A DNA stretch of 64,000 bases from Streptomyces olivochromogenes (GTDB taxonomy: Bacteria; Actinomycetota; Actinomycetes; Streptomycetales; Streptomycetaceae): assembly GCF_001514115.1 (NCBI RefSeq), contig NZ_KQ948455.1, positions 234,709-298,708 of the forward strand, in the 5' to 3' direction. The notes beneath the pieces were generated by a model. It searched no databases and was not told the DNA's origin. It saw nothing but the letters and a program-made list of their open reading frames with translations. Each line of letters starts with the position of its first letter. Within the stretch, counting starts at the first letter, position 1. Shown here in pieces: positions 56,035 through 64,000 of this stretch. The position numbers and the translations under genes were made by a program.

Positions 56035-58833
56035 CTAGAGGGCGCCCTTGCGGGTCAGGTGGTTGAAGAACAGCCAGCCCGGAAGCACCGGAAGCCACAG
56101 GGTCAGCAGCCGGTACAGCAGCACCGCGGGAGCGGCGACCTCCTTGGGGAGCCCCACGGCGATCAGACCGACCGTGAGGGTCGCCTCGACGGCGCCGACG
56201 CCGCCGGGGGTCGGCGCCGCGGAGCCGAGCGCGTTGCCGGCGAGGAAGACGACGGCGACGCTGGCGAGGCTGAGCGTGGTGGGCTGCTGGTGGCCGAAGG
56301 CGCGGATCGACGCGTCCAGGCACATCACGAAGCAGGCGGTCAGCAGCAGCATGCCGCCGATGCCGGTGATCAGCTTCTGGGGCCGCTGGAGCACGTCGAG
56401 CATGCGCGGTACGACGCCCGCGAACAGCGACCTCACGCGCGTGCTGACGAATTTGCGCAGGAACGGCACCGACGTCACGACGAGCACCAGTACGGCGACC
56501 GTCAGCAGACCGGCGATGACCGTGCGGGAGGGCGACAGGGACGGCGTCTTCTCGGTGCCGGTCAGATAGCCGAAGGACAGCAGCATCAGGATGTGGCAGC
56601 CGAGCCCAAACAGCTGGGACGCGCCGACACTCGCCACCGCGAGCCCCGGCCGGACCCCCGCACGCTGCAGGAAGCGCGTGTTGAGGGCGACACCGCCGAC
56701 CGCGGCGGGCGCCACGATCTTCACGAACGAGCCGGCGACCTGCGCCGCGACGGCCCGCATGAACGGCACCCGCTCCGGTACGAAGCCGAGCAGCGCCATC
56801 GCCGCCGCGAAGTAGCTCAGCGCGGAGAACAGCACGGCCGCGGCGACCCAGCCCCACTGGGCGTTGTCGAAGAGGGTCCCGAACTCGATGTGGGTGAGCT
56901 GCGTCAGCAGGAAGTACCCGCCGATGGCACCGGCGATGAAACTCATCAGTGTGCGTGGCCGCACCCGCTCCAGGCGGGCCGGTTCGACCGGCGCCTGCGG
57001 GCGGATCCGCAGCACCTGGTGGCGGATCTGGGTGAGGAGATCCTCCTCGCGCGCTTCGTCCAGTGCCTCGTCGATCGCCCGCTTCTCGGCCCGCTGCTCC
57101 GCGCGTACGGCCTTCTTGCCGGGCTTTTCCACCGCGGCCTCAGCGTGCTGGGCCTGTTCCGCGCGGGCGAGCTTGTTCTGCCGGGAAGCCTCCAGGACCG
57201 CGTCGCGTTCGCGCTGGGCGCGCTCCCGGGCCAGCTTGCGCAGCGTCGCGCGCGTGGAGCGGGTCAGTGCGATGGGCTGCAGCAGCGGCAGACAGTCGGC
57301 GATCGCGTCCGGGCCGAGCACACCGACGGCCGACGCCACTGTGCGCTCGGCGCCGACGCGCAGCCCCAGCGTGGTCAGCAGTTGGGCGATGTCCATGCGC
57401 AGCAGCAGATCGCCGGCCGCGATCTCACCGCCGCGAAGATCGGTGAGGATCACCATGCCGGAACGATCCACCAAGATCGCGTCACCCGCGAGCCTGCGGT
57501 GGGCGATGCGTCGCGACTGCAAGGCCTGCACCTGATGCCAGGTGTCGCGCAGGAGATCGTCGGTGATGAGCTCGTCGGGCAGCGAGTCCAGTGTGCGCCC
57601 GCCGGTGTGTTCGTAGACGAGCATCACGGCGTCCGGGCCGAGCTCGGAGGTCGCGATCAGCTTCGGGGCGTTGGCCCCGGCCGCGATGGCCGCGTACGCG
57701 AGAAGCGCCTCCTGCTCCAGGGCCTGGCGCAGCGACTGGAGACTGCGACGGGTCGCGAGACCGCGCAGCGTCAGGTTGCGCCACACTCGGTAGAAGAAGC
57801 CCTGCGCCTGCTGTTCACGGTCGACCACTGTGACGTCCAGCGGCGGGCCGTCCTCCAGGGTGACGAAGTAGCGCCGACCGCGGTCGCCGTTCTCCGTGGT
57901 GTCGGGCGTGTCCTCGCGGGCCGCGCTGACGGGGTGGAAGCCGACGTGCCGCAGGCCCGCCATCAGTGTCCGTCCGGTCGGACGCACATTCGGCGAGCCG
58001 ACCGCGTACAGCGTCCCGTACGCGACGCTCCAGCCGATCAGCACCGTCAGGATGATCGAGAACGGCGTGGTGTAGCCGGTGACCAGCATGGAGAAGGCGT
58101 CGAGGAGCAGCACCACCCACAGCACCGCGCGCCAGCGCGGTCTGCGGGACATCCCGACGGCAGTCATGTACGCGATGACCGGCGCCAGATAGCCGTGCAC
58201 CGGGTCGGTCAGGGCGTGGATGTCACCCGGCGAGGGCTGGGTGAGTGCCTCCTGGATGGAACTCGGGGCACCCTTGGCGACCCACAGATCCGTGGCGAGA
58301 GTCACTCCGTGTGCGAGGACCGCGGCCAGCACGCCGTCGGCGATGCGCAGCCCGTCCCGCTTGATCAGCCGCTCGATCGCGAAGGCGACCGGCACCAGGA
58401 GGATCGCGATGCTCGACGCCAGACCCGCGATCTTGATCAGCAGATCGGGTGCCTGGCCGGTGCCCTTGTTGATGTCCTGTTCGAGCCCCGAGGTGGTGCC
58501 GTGCGCGAACGCGGCGATGGCCAGCAGCACGGCGATGGCGAGGACGCCGACCATGAGCCGCATCAGGTCGGACGGACGGTGCACACGCGCGGGAAGCAGC
58601 GGTTCGTCGCCCTCGACCTCGTCGTTGTGGACCTCGTCCGCGCAGTCGTCCGCCGGATCGAGTCGCTTCCGCGCTCGTCCGTGGGTGTCAGGAACGGGTT
58701 CCTCGTCCACCGTCGTGGTGGGCTCGCCCGCCGCCTCGCCCGGGTCCTTCGGGCCGGTGTCGCCGGTGTCCGGACGCGACGAGGCCGCGGAGGTGCTCTC
58801 CGCGTCTTCGGGGTGCACGCCCTGCTGCCTCAT
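56035..58833 (-). CDS. Membrane protein: N-terminal TM domain, pseudokinase and LPG-synthase-like flippase domain
   Basis: A 932-residue fusion. After a disordered acidic start come about six membrane helices (to residue 270), then a kinase-fold region in which the catalytic loop reads HRRLAGDAILVD instead of HRDxxxxN and the metal motif LTDLRGG instead of DFG, so phosphotransfer looks lost. A charged coiled-coil linker follows. The last 320 residues are a MprF/UPF0104-type flippase domain with about eight helices (FNHLTRKGAL end). ATG 58833 has AAGAGACG just before it; GTG 58857 is an alternative. Probably a lipid or cell-envelope transporter with a built-in nucleotide or ligand sensor. Confidence 0.87.
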   Translation of the reverse strand: MRQQGVHPEDAESTSAASSRPDTGDTGPKDPGEAAGEPTTTVDEEPVPDTHGRARKRLDPADDCADEVHNDEVEGDEPLLPARVHRPSDLMRLMVGVLAIAVLLAIAAFAHGTTSGLEQDINKGTGQAPDLLIKIAGLASSIAILLVPVAFAIERLIKRDGLRIADGVLAAVLAHGVTLATDLWVAKGAPSSIQEALTQPSPGDIHALTDPVHGYLAPVIAYMTAVGMSRRPRWRAVLWVVLLLDAFSMLVTGYTTPFSIILTVLIGWSVAYGTLYAVGSPNVRPTGRTLMAGLRHVGFHPVSAAREDTPDTTENGDRGRRYFVTLEDGPPLDVTVVDREQQAQGFFYRVWRNLTLRGLATRRSLQSLRQALEQEALLAYAAIAAGANAPKLIATSELGPDAVMLVYEHTGGRTLDSLPDELITDDLLRDTWHQVQALQSRRIAHRRLAGDAILVDRSGMVILTDLRGGEIAAGDLLLRMDIAQLLTTLGLRVGAERTVASAVGVLGPDAIADCLPLLQPIALTRSTRATLRKLARERAQRERDAVLEASRQNKLARAEQAQHAEAAVEKPGKKAVRAEQRAEKRAIDEALDEAREEDLLTQIRHQVLRIRPQAPVEPARLERVRPRTLMSFIAGAIGGYFLLTQLTHIEFGTLFDNAQWGWVAAAVLFSALSYFAAAMALLGFVPERVPFMRAVAAQVAGSFVKIVAPAAVGGVALNTRFLQRAGVRPGLAVASVGASQLFGLGCHILMLLSFGYLTGTEKTPSLSPSRTVIAGLLTVAVLVLVVTSVPFLRKFVSTRVRSLFAGVVPRMLDVLQRPQKLITGIGGMLLLTACFVMCLDASIRAFGHQQPTTLSLASVAVVFLAGNALGSAAPTPGGVGAVEATLTVGLIAVGLPKEVAAPAVLLYRLLTLWLPVLPGWLFFNHLTRKGAL

Positions 58834-59019
58834 CGTCTCTTCTTGATCTCGTATCACCAGTCACCGCCCGCACGATGGTGGCATGCCCCACCGACACACG
58901 GGGGCATCAGGGTGCAAATACGGGGGCGCACAGTCTGCCCCAAGTGCGCCTTCGTGGCGAGGGATACGCACAGTCACCGGCTCGTCGCACTGTCGGTGGG
59001 ATGGGGCAGGATGGGGCGG

Positions 59020-59385
59020 ATGAGCGAGGAGAGCCTTCCGACGGATGCCCTGCCGGAGTACGCGGAGCGGGTCCTTGAGGTCGCCGAGTCGATCCCGCCG
59101 GGGCACGTGATGACGTACGGGGACGTCGCAGAGTGGCTGGAGGAAGGCGGACCGCGCCAGGTGGGCCGCGTGATGGCCCTCTACGGAGGGGCGGTCGCGT
59201 GGTGGCGGGTCGTCCGCGCGGACGGCGCGCTGCTCCCGGGCCACGAACTCGATGCGCTGGGCCACTACCGCGACGAGGGCACGCCCCTGAAGGAGGCGAG
59301 CAGGGCCTCCGAGGGGCATCTGCCGCGCATCGACATGAGACGGGCACGATGGGACGGCGGCGAACGCGCGCAGGGTCACACCTGA
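59020..59385 (+). CDS. Alkyltransferase-like (ATL) protein of the MGMT family
   Basis: A 121-residue protein with the DNA-binding half of O6-alkylguanine-DNA alkyltransferase: IPPGHVMTYGDVAEWL, RQVGRVMALYGG. In true MGMT the active site is PCHRVV; here it is AWWRVV, so the acceptor Cys is replaced by Trp. ATL proteins bind O6-alkylguanine lesions and hand them to excision repair. ATG 59020 chosen; ATG 59011 adds three residues. A neighbour of adnAB, as Rv3204 is in mycobacteria. Confidence 0.9.
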   Translation: MSEESLPTDALPEYAERVLEVAESIPPGHVMTYGDVAEWLEEGGPRQVGRVMALYGGAVAWWRVVRADGALLPGHELDALGHYRDEGTPLKEASRASEGHLPRIDMRRARWDGGERAQGHT

Positions 59386-59687
59386 CAGCTTCCGGCATAG
59401 GACGGGGCGATGGGGAACCTGTGGCCCGTACGGGGGAAACGGGGCACGCCCGTGACATGCCGTACGTTCGAGAGCCGGGGGACGCACGTGGTGTGAGGGA
59501 AGAAGGGGAAGCCCTCCTTCCATGATGCTCACCGGCGTAGCGTCGACGGCACGCATCCCCCTCACCCCGCGGCCACCGCCCTGAACGCGCGGCGCTCCTC
59601 CCGCCCGTCGCCCGACCACCAGCCCGCAACGACGGCGCTCCGCGCCGGCAGTGACATCCCGCACAACCTCCAGGACCGGCGAACCAC
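59386..59687. other. 302-bp intergenic region before adnA
   Basis: No clear promoter or hairpin is visible. A 20-codon frame begins at ATG 59522 (MMLTGVASTARIPLTPRPPP) after AAGGGGAAG, but the spacing is too long and there is no homology I know. It may contain the adnA promoter. Confidence 0.4.
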
Positions 59688-62600
59688 GTGAGCTCCTCTT
59701 CTTCCACCAGGCGCCTGTCGCACCCCCAGGTGCGGCAGGGGACCCGCGGCGCGTACCGACTGGTACGTACCGCGCCGGTCCGAGTGGGGCCCCCTCGTCT
59801 GGACGCAGAGCAGCGCGCGGTGGTTGACCATGACACGGGACCGCTGCTCGTGCTGGCCGGCCCCGGCACCGGCAAGACGACGACGCTCGTCGAGTCCGTC
59901 GCGGCGCGGATCGCGCGGGGCGGCGACCCGGAACGCATCCTGGTGCTGACGTTCAGCCGCAAGGCGGCCGTCGAGCTGCGCGACCGCATGGCGCTGCGCA
60001 TAGGGGCCGCCCGCGCTCCCCGGGCGACCACCTTCCACTCGTTCTGCTACGCCCTGGTCCGCGCCCACCAGGACAGTGACCTGTTCGTGGAGCCCCTGCG
60101 GCTGCTGTCCGGACCCGAACAGGACGTGGCGGTGCGCGAACTGCTCGCCGGCCAGCCCGACCTGGAGCGGCTCGGCCTCGCCCATGTCCGCTGGCCGGAC
60201 GAGCTGCGGGCCTGCCTGACCACGCGCGGCTTCGCCGACGAGGTCCGCGCGGTACTGGCGCGCAGCCGCGAACTGGGCCTGAGCCCCGACGCCCTGACCG
60301 CCTTCGCCCGGCGCATCGGCCGCCCCGACTGGGGCGCGGCCGCCGCCTTCCTCGCCGAGTACCTGGACGTTCTCGACCTCCAAGGAGTGCTCGACTACGC
60401 GGAACTCGTCCACCGCGCGGTGCTGCTCGCCGGGCGTCCGGGCGTCGCCGAACGCCTCGCCGCGCAGTACGACGCCGTCTACGTGGACGAGTACCAGGAC
60501 ACCGATCCGGCGCAGGTCCGGCTGCTGCACGCCCTCGCCGGCGGCGGCCGCAACCTGGTCGCCTTCGGTGACCCCGACCAGTCGATCTACGCCTTCCGAG
60601 GCGCGGACGTGAACGGCATCCTGGACTTCCCCGACGCCTTCCCGCGCGCGGACGGCCGCCCCGCGCCGGTCGAGGTGCTGCGCACCTCCCGCCGCTCCGG
60701 CGCCGCCCTGCTGACCGCCACCCGTCTGATCACCCAGCGCATGCCGCTGACCCGCCTTCCGGCGGAGAAGGTACGCGCCCACCGCCAGCTGTCTCCGGTA
60801 CGGGACGGCGGCGCCGTCGAGGTCTACACGTACCCGACGGCGGGCACGGAGCTGGACAACATCGCGGACATCCTGCGCCGCGCCCACTTGGAGGACGGCG
60901 TCCCCTGGGGCGACATGGCCGTCCTGGTGCGCGCCGGCTCCCGCACGATCCCGACGATCAGGCGGGCGCTCACCGCGGCGGGCGTGCCGCTCGACATCGA
61001 CGGCGACGACCTGCCACTGCGGCACGAACCGGCGGTGACGCCCTTGCTGACGGCACTGCGGGCGGTGGCCCGCGCGGAGTCGGGTACGGCCGCGCCCTCC
61101 GGCGGCGACAGCGACGTACGCGAAGACGCCGATGTACCCGAAGGCGCCGACGTACCTGAGGATGCCGACGCACCTGAAGACATCGACGTATCTGGGGACG
61201 CCGACGCGCAGGCCGCGCCCTGGCTCGACACCGAAACCGCGCTCACCCTGCTCGCCTCGCCCCTCGCGAGCATGGACGCGGCCGATCTGCGGCGTCTGGG
61301 GCGCGCGCTGCGCGAGGAGGAGCGCGCCGCGGGCAACCACGTACCGCAGCCCTCCGACGAACTGCTCACCCGCGCGCTGGCCGAGCCGGAGCGGCTCGTC
61401 GCGCACGACCCGGCATACGCCCGGGGAGCCCAGCGCCTCGGCGCGCTGCTGCGCAAGGCGCGGGAGCGCCTGGCGGGCGGCGGGACGGCCGAGGAGGCGC
61501 TCTGGGACCTCTGGGAGGGAACACCGTGGCCGCAGCGCCTGGAGCGGGCCGCCCGGCGTGGTGGCGCGGCCGGACGCAACGCCGACCGCGACCTCGACGC
61601 CGTCTGCGCGCTGTTCGCGACCGCGGCCCGCGCCGAGGAGCGCACGGGCGGGCGCGGCGCCCTCAACTTCCTGGAGGAGATCGAAGCCCAGGACATCGCC
61701 GCCGACACGCTCACCCGCCGGGCGGTGCGCCCCGCCGCCGTACGCCTGATGACCGCGCACCGCTCCAAGGGCCTGGAGTGGCGCCTCGTCGTCGTCGCGG
61801 GCGTCCAGGAGGGCCTGTGGCCGGACCTGCGCCGCCGCGGCTCCCTGCTGGAGGCCGACCGCATCGGACGCGACGGCCTCGCCGAACCCCTCACCCCCGG
61901 AGCGCTCCTCTCCGAAGAACGCCGCCTGTTCTACGTGGCCGCCACACGCGCGCGTGAACGCCTGATCGTCACCGCCGTGAAGGCCCCCGCCGACGACGGC
62001 GACCAGCCCTCCCGCTTCCTCACCGAACTCGGCGTCGAACCCAGGGACGTCACCGGCCGCCCCCGCCGCCCGCTGTCCGTCGCCGCCCTGGTCGCCGAAC
62101 TGCGCGCCACCACGGTCGACCCGCGGGTCTCGGACACCCTTCGGCAGGCCGCGGCCCACCGCCTGGCCAAGCTCGCCGCCCTCGGCGACGAGGACGGCCG
62201 CCCCCTCGTGCCGTCCGCGCACCCCTACCGCTGGTGGGGCATGTACGAGCCGACCGAGAGCAAGGTGCCGCTGCGCGACCGCGACCAGCCCGTCGTGCTC
62301 TCCGGAAGCGCCCTCGACCAGCTCGCCAACACCTGCGCCCTGCAGTGGTTCCTGGGCCGCGAGGTCAAGGCCGACGCGCCCGCGACCGCCGCCCAGGGCT
62401 TCGGCAACGTGGTGCACGTCCTCGCCGACGAGGTCGCCTCCGGACGCACCCCCGCCGACCTCGCCGTCCTCATGGAACGTCTGGACTCCGTGTGGAACGC
62501 GCTCGCCTTCGACGCGCCCTGGAAGTCCGCGCAGGAGAAGGAGCACGCGCGCGTGGCGCTCGAACGCTTCCTGAAGTGGCACGTCGACTCCAACGGCGTC

Positions 62601-63101
62601 CGTGCCGGACGTGTGCCGGTGGCCAGTGAGCACGACTTCGACGTGACCCTGGAGGCGGGCGACTACGAGGTGCGCATCCGGGGCTCCATGGACCGCGTCG
62701 AGACGGACACAGAGGGCCGCGCCTACGTGGTCGACTTCAAGACCGGCAAACACGCGCCCAGCGCCGCGGAGGTGGCGCACCACCCGCAGCTCGCCGTCTA
62801 CCAGCTCGCCGTCCGCGAGGGAGCCGTCGACGACACCTTCGACGGCGTACGCCCCGAGCCCGGCGGCGCGGAACTCGTCCAGCTGCGCCAGGGCGCCGCC
62901 AAGAAGAACGGCGGCGAGACCCTCCCCAAGGTGCAGGCCCAGGAGCCCCTCGAGGGCGAGTGGGTCGGCGACCTGCTGGCCACCGCGGCCGGGAAGGTCC
63001 TCGACGAACGGTTCTCGCCGACCACGGGACAACACTGCACACACTGCGCTTTCCGGGCATCGTGCAGCGCTCGGCCCGAAGGACGGCACGTGGTCGAGTG
63101 A
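59688..63101 (+). CDS. adnA: AdnA-type UvrD helicase with RecB nuclease domain
   Basis: A 1137-residue superfamily 1A helicase-nuclease. Motor motifs: GPGTGKTTTL (I), VLTFSRKAA, VDEYQDTDPAQ (II), AFGDPDQSIYAFRGA (III), TAHRSKGLEW (V), ATRARERL (VI). The C-terminal RecB-like nuclease has VDFKTGK (catalytic Asp/Lys). The pattern LANTCALQWFL plus CTHCAFRASC near the end gives four Cys (C...CxxCx5C), as in Fe-S nucleases of the AddB type. The GTG start and the adjacent second helicase match the mycobacterial AdnAB double-strand-break resection machine, in which both subunits are helicase-nucleases. Confidence 0.92.
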   Translation: MSSSSSTRRLSHPQVRQGTRGAYRLVRTAPVRVGPPRLDAEQRAVVDHDTGPLLVLAGPGTGKTTTLVESVAARIARGGDPERILVLTFSRKAAVELRDRMALRIGAARAPRATTFHSFCYALVRAHQDSDLFVEPLRLLSGPEQDVAVRELLAGQPDLERLGLAHVRWPDELRACLTTRGFADEVRAVLARSRELGLSPDALTAFARRIGRPDWGAAAAFLAEYLDVLDLQGVLDYAELVHRAVLLAGRPGVAERLAAQYDAVYVDEYQDTDPAQVRLLHALAGGGRNLVAFGDPDQSIYAFRGADVNGILDFPDAFPRADGRPAPVEVLRTSRRSGAALLTATRLITQRMPLTRLPAEKVRAHRQLSPVRDGGAVEVYTYPTAGTELDNIADILRRAHLEDGVPWGDMAVLVRAGSRTIPTIRRALTAAGVPLDIDGDDLPLRHEPAVTPLLTALRAVARAESGTAAPSGGDSDVREDADVPEGADVPEDADAPEDIDVSGDADAQAAPWLDTETALTLLASPLASMDAADLRRLGRALREEERAAGNHVPQPSDELLTRALAEPERLVAHDPAYARGAQRLGALLRKARERLAGGGTAEEALWDLWEGTPWPQRLERAARRGGAAGRNADRDLDAVCALFATAARAEERTGGRGALNFLEEIEAQDIAADTLTRRAVRPAAVRLMTAHRSKGLEWRLVVVAGVQEGLWPDLRRRGSLLEADRIGRDGLAEPLTPGALLSEERRLFYVAATRARERLIVTAVKAPADDGDQPSRFLTELGVEPRDVTGRPRRPLSVAALVAELRATTVDPRVSDTLRQAAAHRLAKLAALGDEDGRPLVPSAHPYRWWGMYEPTESKVPLRDRDQPVVLSGSALDQLANTCALQWFLGREVKADAPATAAQGFGNVVHVLADEVASGRTPADLAVLMERLDSVWNALAFDAPWKSAQEKEHARVALERFLKWHVDSNGVRAGRVPVASEHDFDVTLEAGDYEVRIRGSMDRVETDTEGRAYVVDFKTGKHAPSAAEVAHHPQLAVYQLAVREGAVDDTFDGVRPEPGGAELVQLRQGAAKKNGGETLPKVQAQEPLEGEWVGDLLATAAGKVLDERFSPTTGQHCTHCAFRASCSARPEGRHVVE

Positions 63102-63114
63102 CGGGTCCAAGTGG

Positions 63115-63136
63115 ACGTCACGTCAGCGAGTGACGT
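63115..63136. promoter_or_regulatory. Inverted repeat between adnA and adnB
   Basis: ACGTCAC (63115-63121) and GTGACGT (63130-63136) flank an 8-base spacer in the 123-base gap. It could be a regulator site or a weak hairpin. TAGCCT (63212-63217) seven bases before the adnB ATG could be a -10 box. Confidence 0.4.
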
Positions 63137-63224
63137 ACGGCACCACATGTGTTGACCAGCACTTCTTCCATCCCGGCGGCCGATGTGGCCTCCGCTGTCA
63201 GTGGGCGCCGCTAGCCTCTCCGAC

Positions 63225-64000
63225 ATGCCCGCCCGTATCACCGACCCCGAGCAGCTCAAGGAGCTCCTCGGTATCCCGTTCACCCCGGAGCAGACGGTCT
63301 GCATCACCGCACCGCCCGCCCCGCAGGTGATCGTGGCCGGAGCCGGATCAGGCAAGACCACGGTGATGGCGGCACGCGTGGTGTGGCTCGTCGGCACCGG
63401 ACAGGTCGCCCCCGAACAGGTCCTCGGTCTCACGTTCACCAACAAGGCGGCGGGTGAACTCGCCGAGCGCGTCCGCAAGGCGCTGATCAAGGCCGGAGTA
63501 ACCGACCCGGACGTGATCGACCCCGACAACCCGCCGGGCGAGCCGGTGATCTCCACCTACCACGCCTTCGCGGGCCGCCTGCTGACCGACCACGGCCTGC
63601 GCATCGGACTCGAACCGACCTCCCGCCTGCTCGCCGACGCCACCCGCTACCAGCTCGCCGCCCGCGTACTGCGCGAGGCCCCGGGACCGTACCCGGCGCT
63701 GACCCGCTCCTTCCCGGACCTCGTCGGCGACCTCCTCACACTCGACTCCGAGCTCGCCGAACACCTCGTACGGCCCGAAGACCTGCGCGCCTACGACGCC
63801 GAGCTGCTGCGCTCCCTGGAGAGCGCCAAACTCACCAACGCCGACCTGCGGAAGGTCCCCGAGGCGGCCGCGGCCCGGCGTGAACTGGCCGAGCTGGTGG
63901 GCCGCTACCGGTCGGCCAAGCGCGAGCGCGACCTCCTCGACTTCGGCGACCAGATCGCCCTCTCGGCCACCCTGGCCCGCACCCGCCCCGAGGTCGGGGA
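63225..64000 (+). CDS. adnB: AdnB-type UvrD helicase, 3'-truncated by window edge
   Basis: The first 258 residues of a second SF1A helicase. Motif I is GAGSGKTTVM, then VLGLTFTNKAAGELAERV (Ia), STYHAFAGRLLTDHG (Ib) and DFGDQIALSATL. The nuclease end lies outside the window. ATG 63225 (MPARITDPEQLKELLGIPFT). With the preceding gene it should form the AdnAB heterodimer, which resects double-strand breaks for recombination. Confidence 0.92.
   Translation, partial: MPARITDPEQLKELLGIPFTPEQTVCITAPPAPQVIVAGAGSGKTTVMAARVVWLVGTGQVAPEQVLGLTFTNKAAGELAERVRKALIKAGVTDPDVIDPDNPPGEPVISTYHAFAGRLLTDHGLRIGLEPTSRLLADATRYQLAARVLREAPGPYPALTRSFPDLVGDLLTLDSELAEHLVRPEDLRAYDAELLRSLESAKLTNADLRKVPEAAAARRELAELVGRYRSAKRERDLLDFGDQIALSATLARTRPEVG

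Noticed and set aside
54013..59385. A single open frame of about 1790 codons on the plus strand
   Set aside because: It is antisense to the two peptidase genes and the flippase gene, has random Arg/Gly/Asp-rich composition, and only its last 121 codons (the ATL protein) show homology. It is an artefact of GC-rich codon bias.
59752..59785. TetR-like palindrome GTACCGACTGGTAC near the start of adnA
   Set aside because: It lies inside codons that appear conserved in the family, arms are only 5 bp, and it could arise by chance in this composition.
59562..63110. A 1182-codon open frame on the minus strand
   Set aside because: It is exactly antisense to adnA, whose helicase and nuclease motifs are complete. 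There is no RBS or family motif on the minus strand.
1..64000. tRNA, rRNA, CRISPR, insertion sequence, att site or prophage
   Set aside because: I looked for tRNA-like cloverleaf ends, regular spacer arrays, transposase motifs (DDE), integrases and long terminal inverted repeats and found none.

Overview
The window is about 72% GC with dense GC3-rich genes, GTGA/ATGA stop-start overlaps and purine-rich Shine-Dalgarno sites. Together with the gene set (SigE/RseA/HtrA/TatB, DUF3117, DUF3107, DUF3152, AdnAB-type helicase-nucleases, Tap-like secreted peptidases), this points to a Streptomyces core chromosome. I saw no rRNA, tRNA, insertion sequence, prophage or CRISPR array.

Left block (1-21 kb). 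A truncated LuxR-type regulator is followed by a SirB1-type protein with a GNAT acetyltransferase, then fdxA-dapC. After that come dapE, a LOG-family protein, a FolP2-type DHPS homologue, a DivIVA-like protein, 3-methyladenine glycosylase, enoyl-CoA hydratase and DUF3117. Next is an O-methyltransferase divergent from sigE-rseA-htrA-tatB, then mrp, DUF1003 and an MgtE-N/CBS protein. From memory, this order follows the Mycobacterium tuberculosis Rv1202-Rv1239c region closely. The biology is lysine/diaminopimelate synthesis, envelope stress (ECF sigma, ZAS anti-sigma, periplasmic protease), Tat export and Mg2+ handling.

Middle block (21-31 kb). Streptomyces-type housekeeping genes: a lipoprotein, CorA, a SUFU-like protein, an MFS transporter with an unusually AT-rich promoter, a zinc-ribbon protein, a PHP phosphoesterase, MarC, a NYN-domain RNase-like protein and an alpha/beta hydrolase.

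Right block (31-64 kb). DEAD-box helicase with a long repetitive basic tail, ferritin-like protein, DUF3107, TetR regulator, hydrolase + DUF3152 metzincin-like protein, MoeZ, two tandem secreted peptidases, a flippase/pseudokinase fusion, an alkyltransferase-like protein and the adnA-adnB pair. This matches the M. tuberculosis Rv3211-Rv3201c order, but here it is split by about 10.8 kb (40.5-51.2 kb). That insert carries a leader peptide plus a peptide ABC transporter operon, and then a four-gene operon: DUF3492/PelF-like glycosyltransferase, polytopic membrane protein, sugar epimerase, and a Spherulin-4-like protein whose usual catalytic acidic pair seems lost. The second operon resembles a stripped-down Pel/galactosaminoglycan system and is the best candidate here for something undescribed.

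Regulatory and repeat features: strong hairpin terminators between most convergent pairs, including one inside the end of a coding sequence; seven copies of a dispersed hairpin-headed repeat, always at gene 3' ends; a TetR-type operator; stacked palindromes; a leaderless leader peptide; and two genes (O-methyltransferase, DEAD helicase) that lack a convincing ATG/GTG start.
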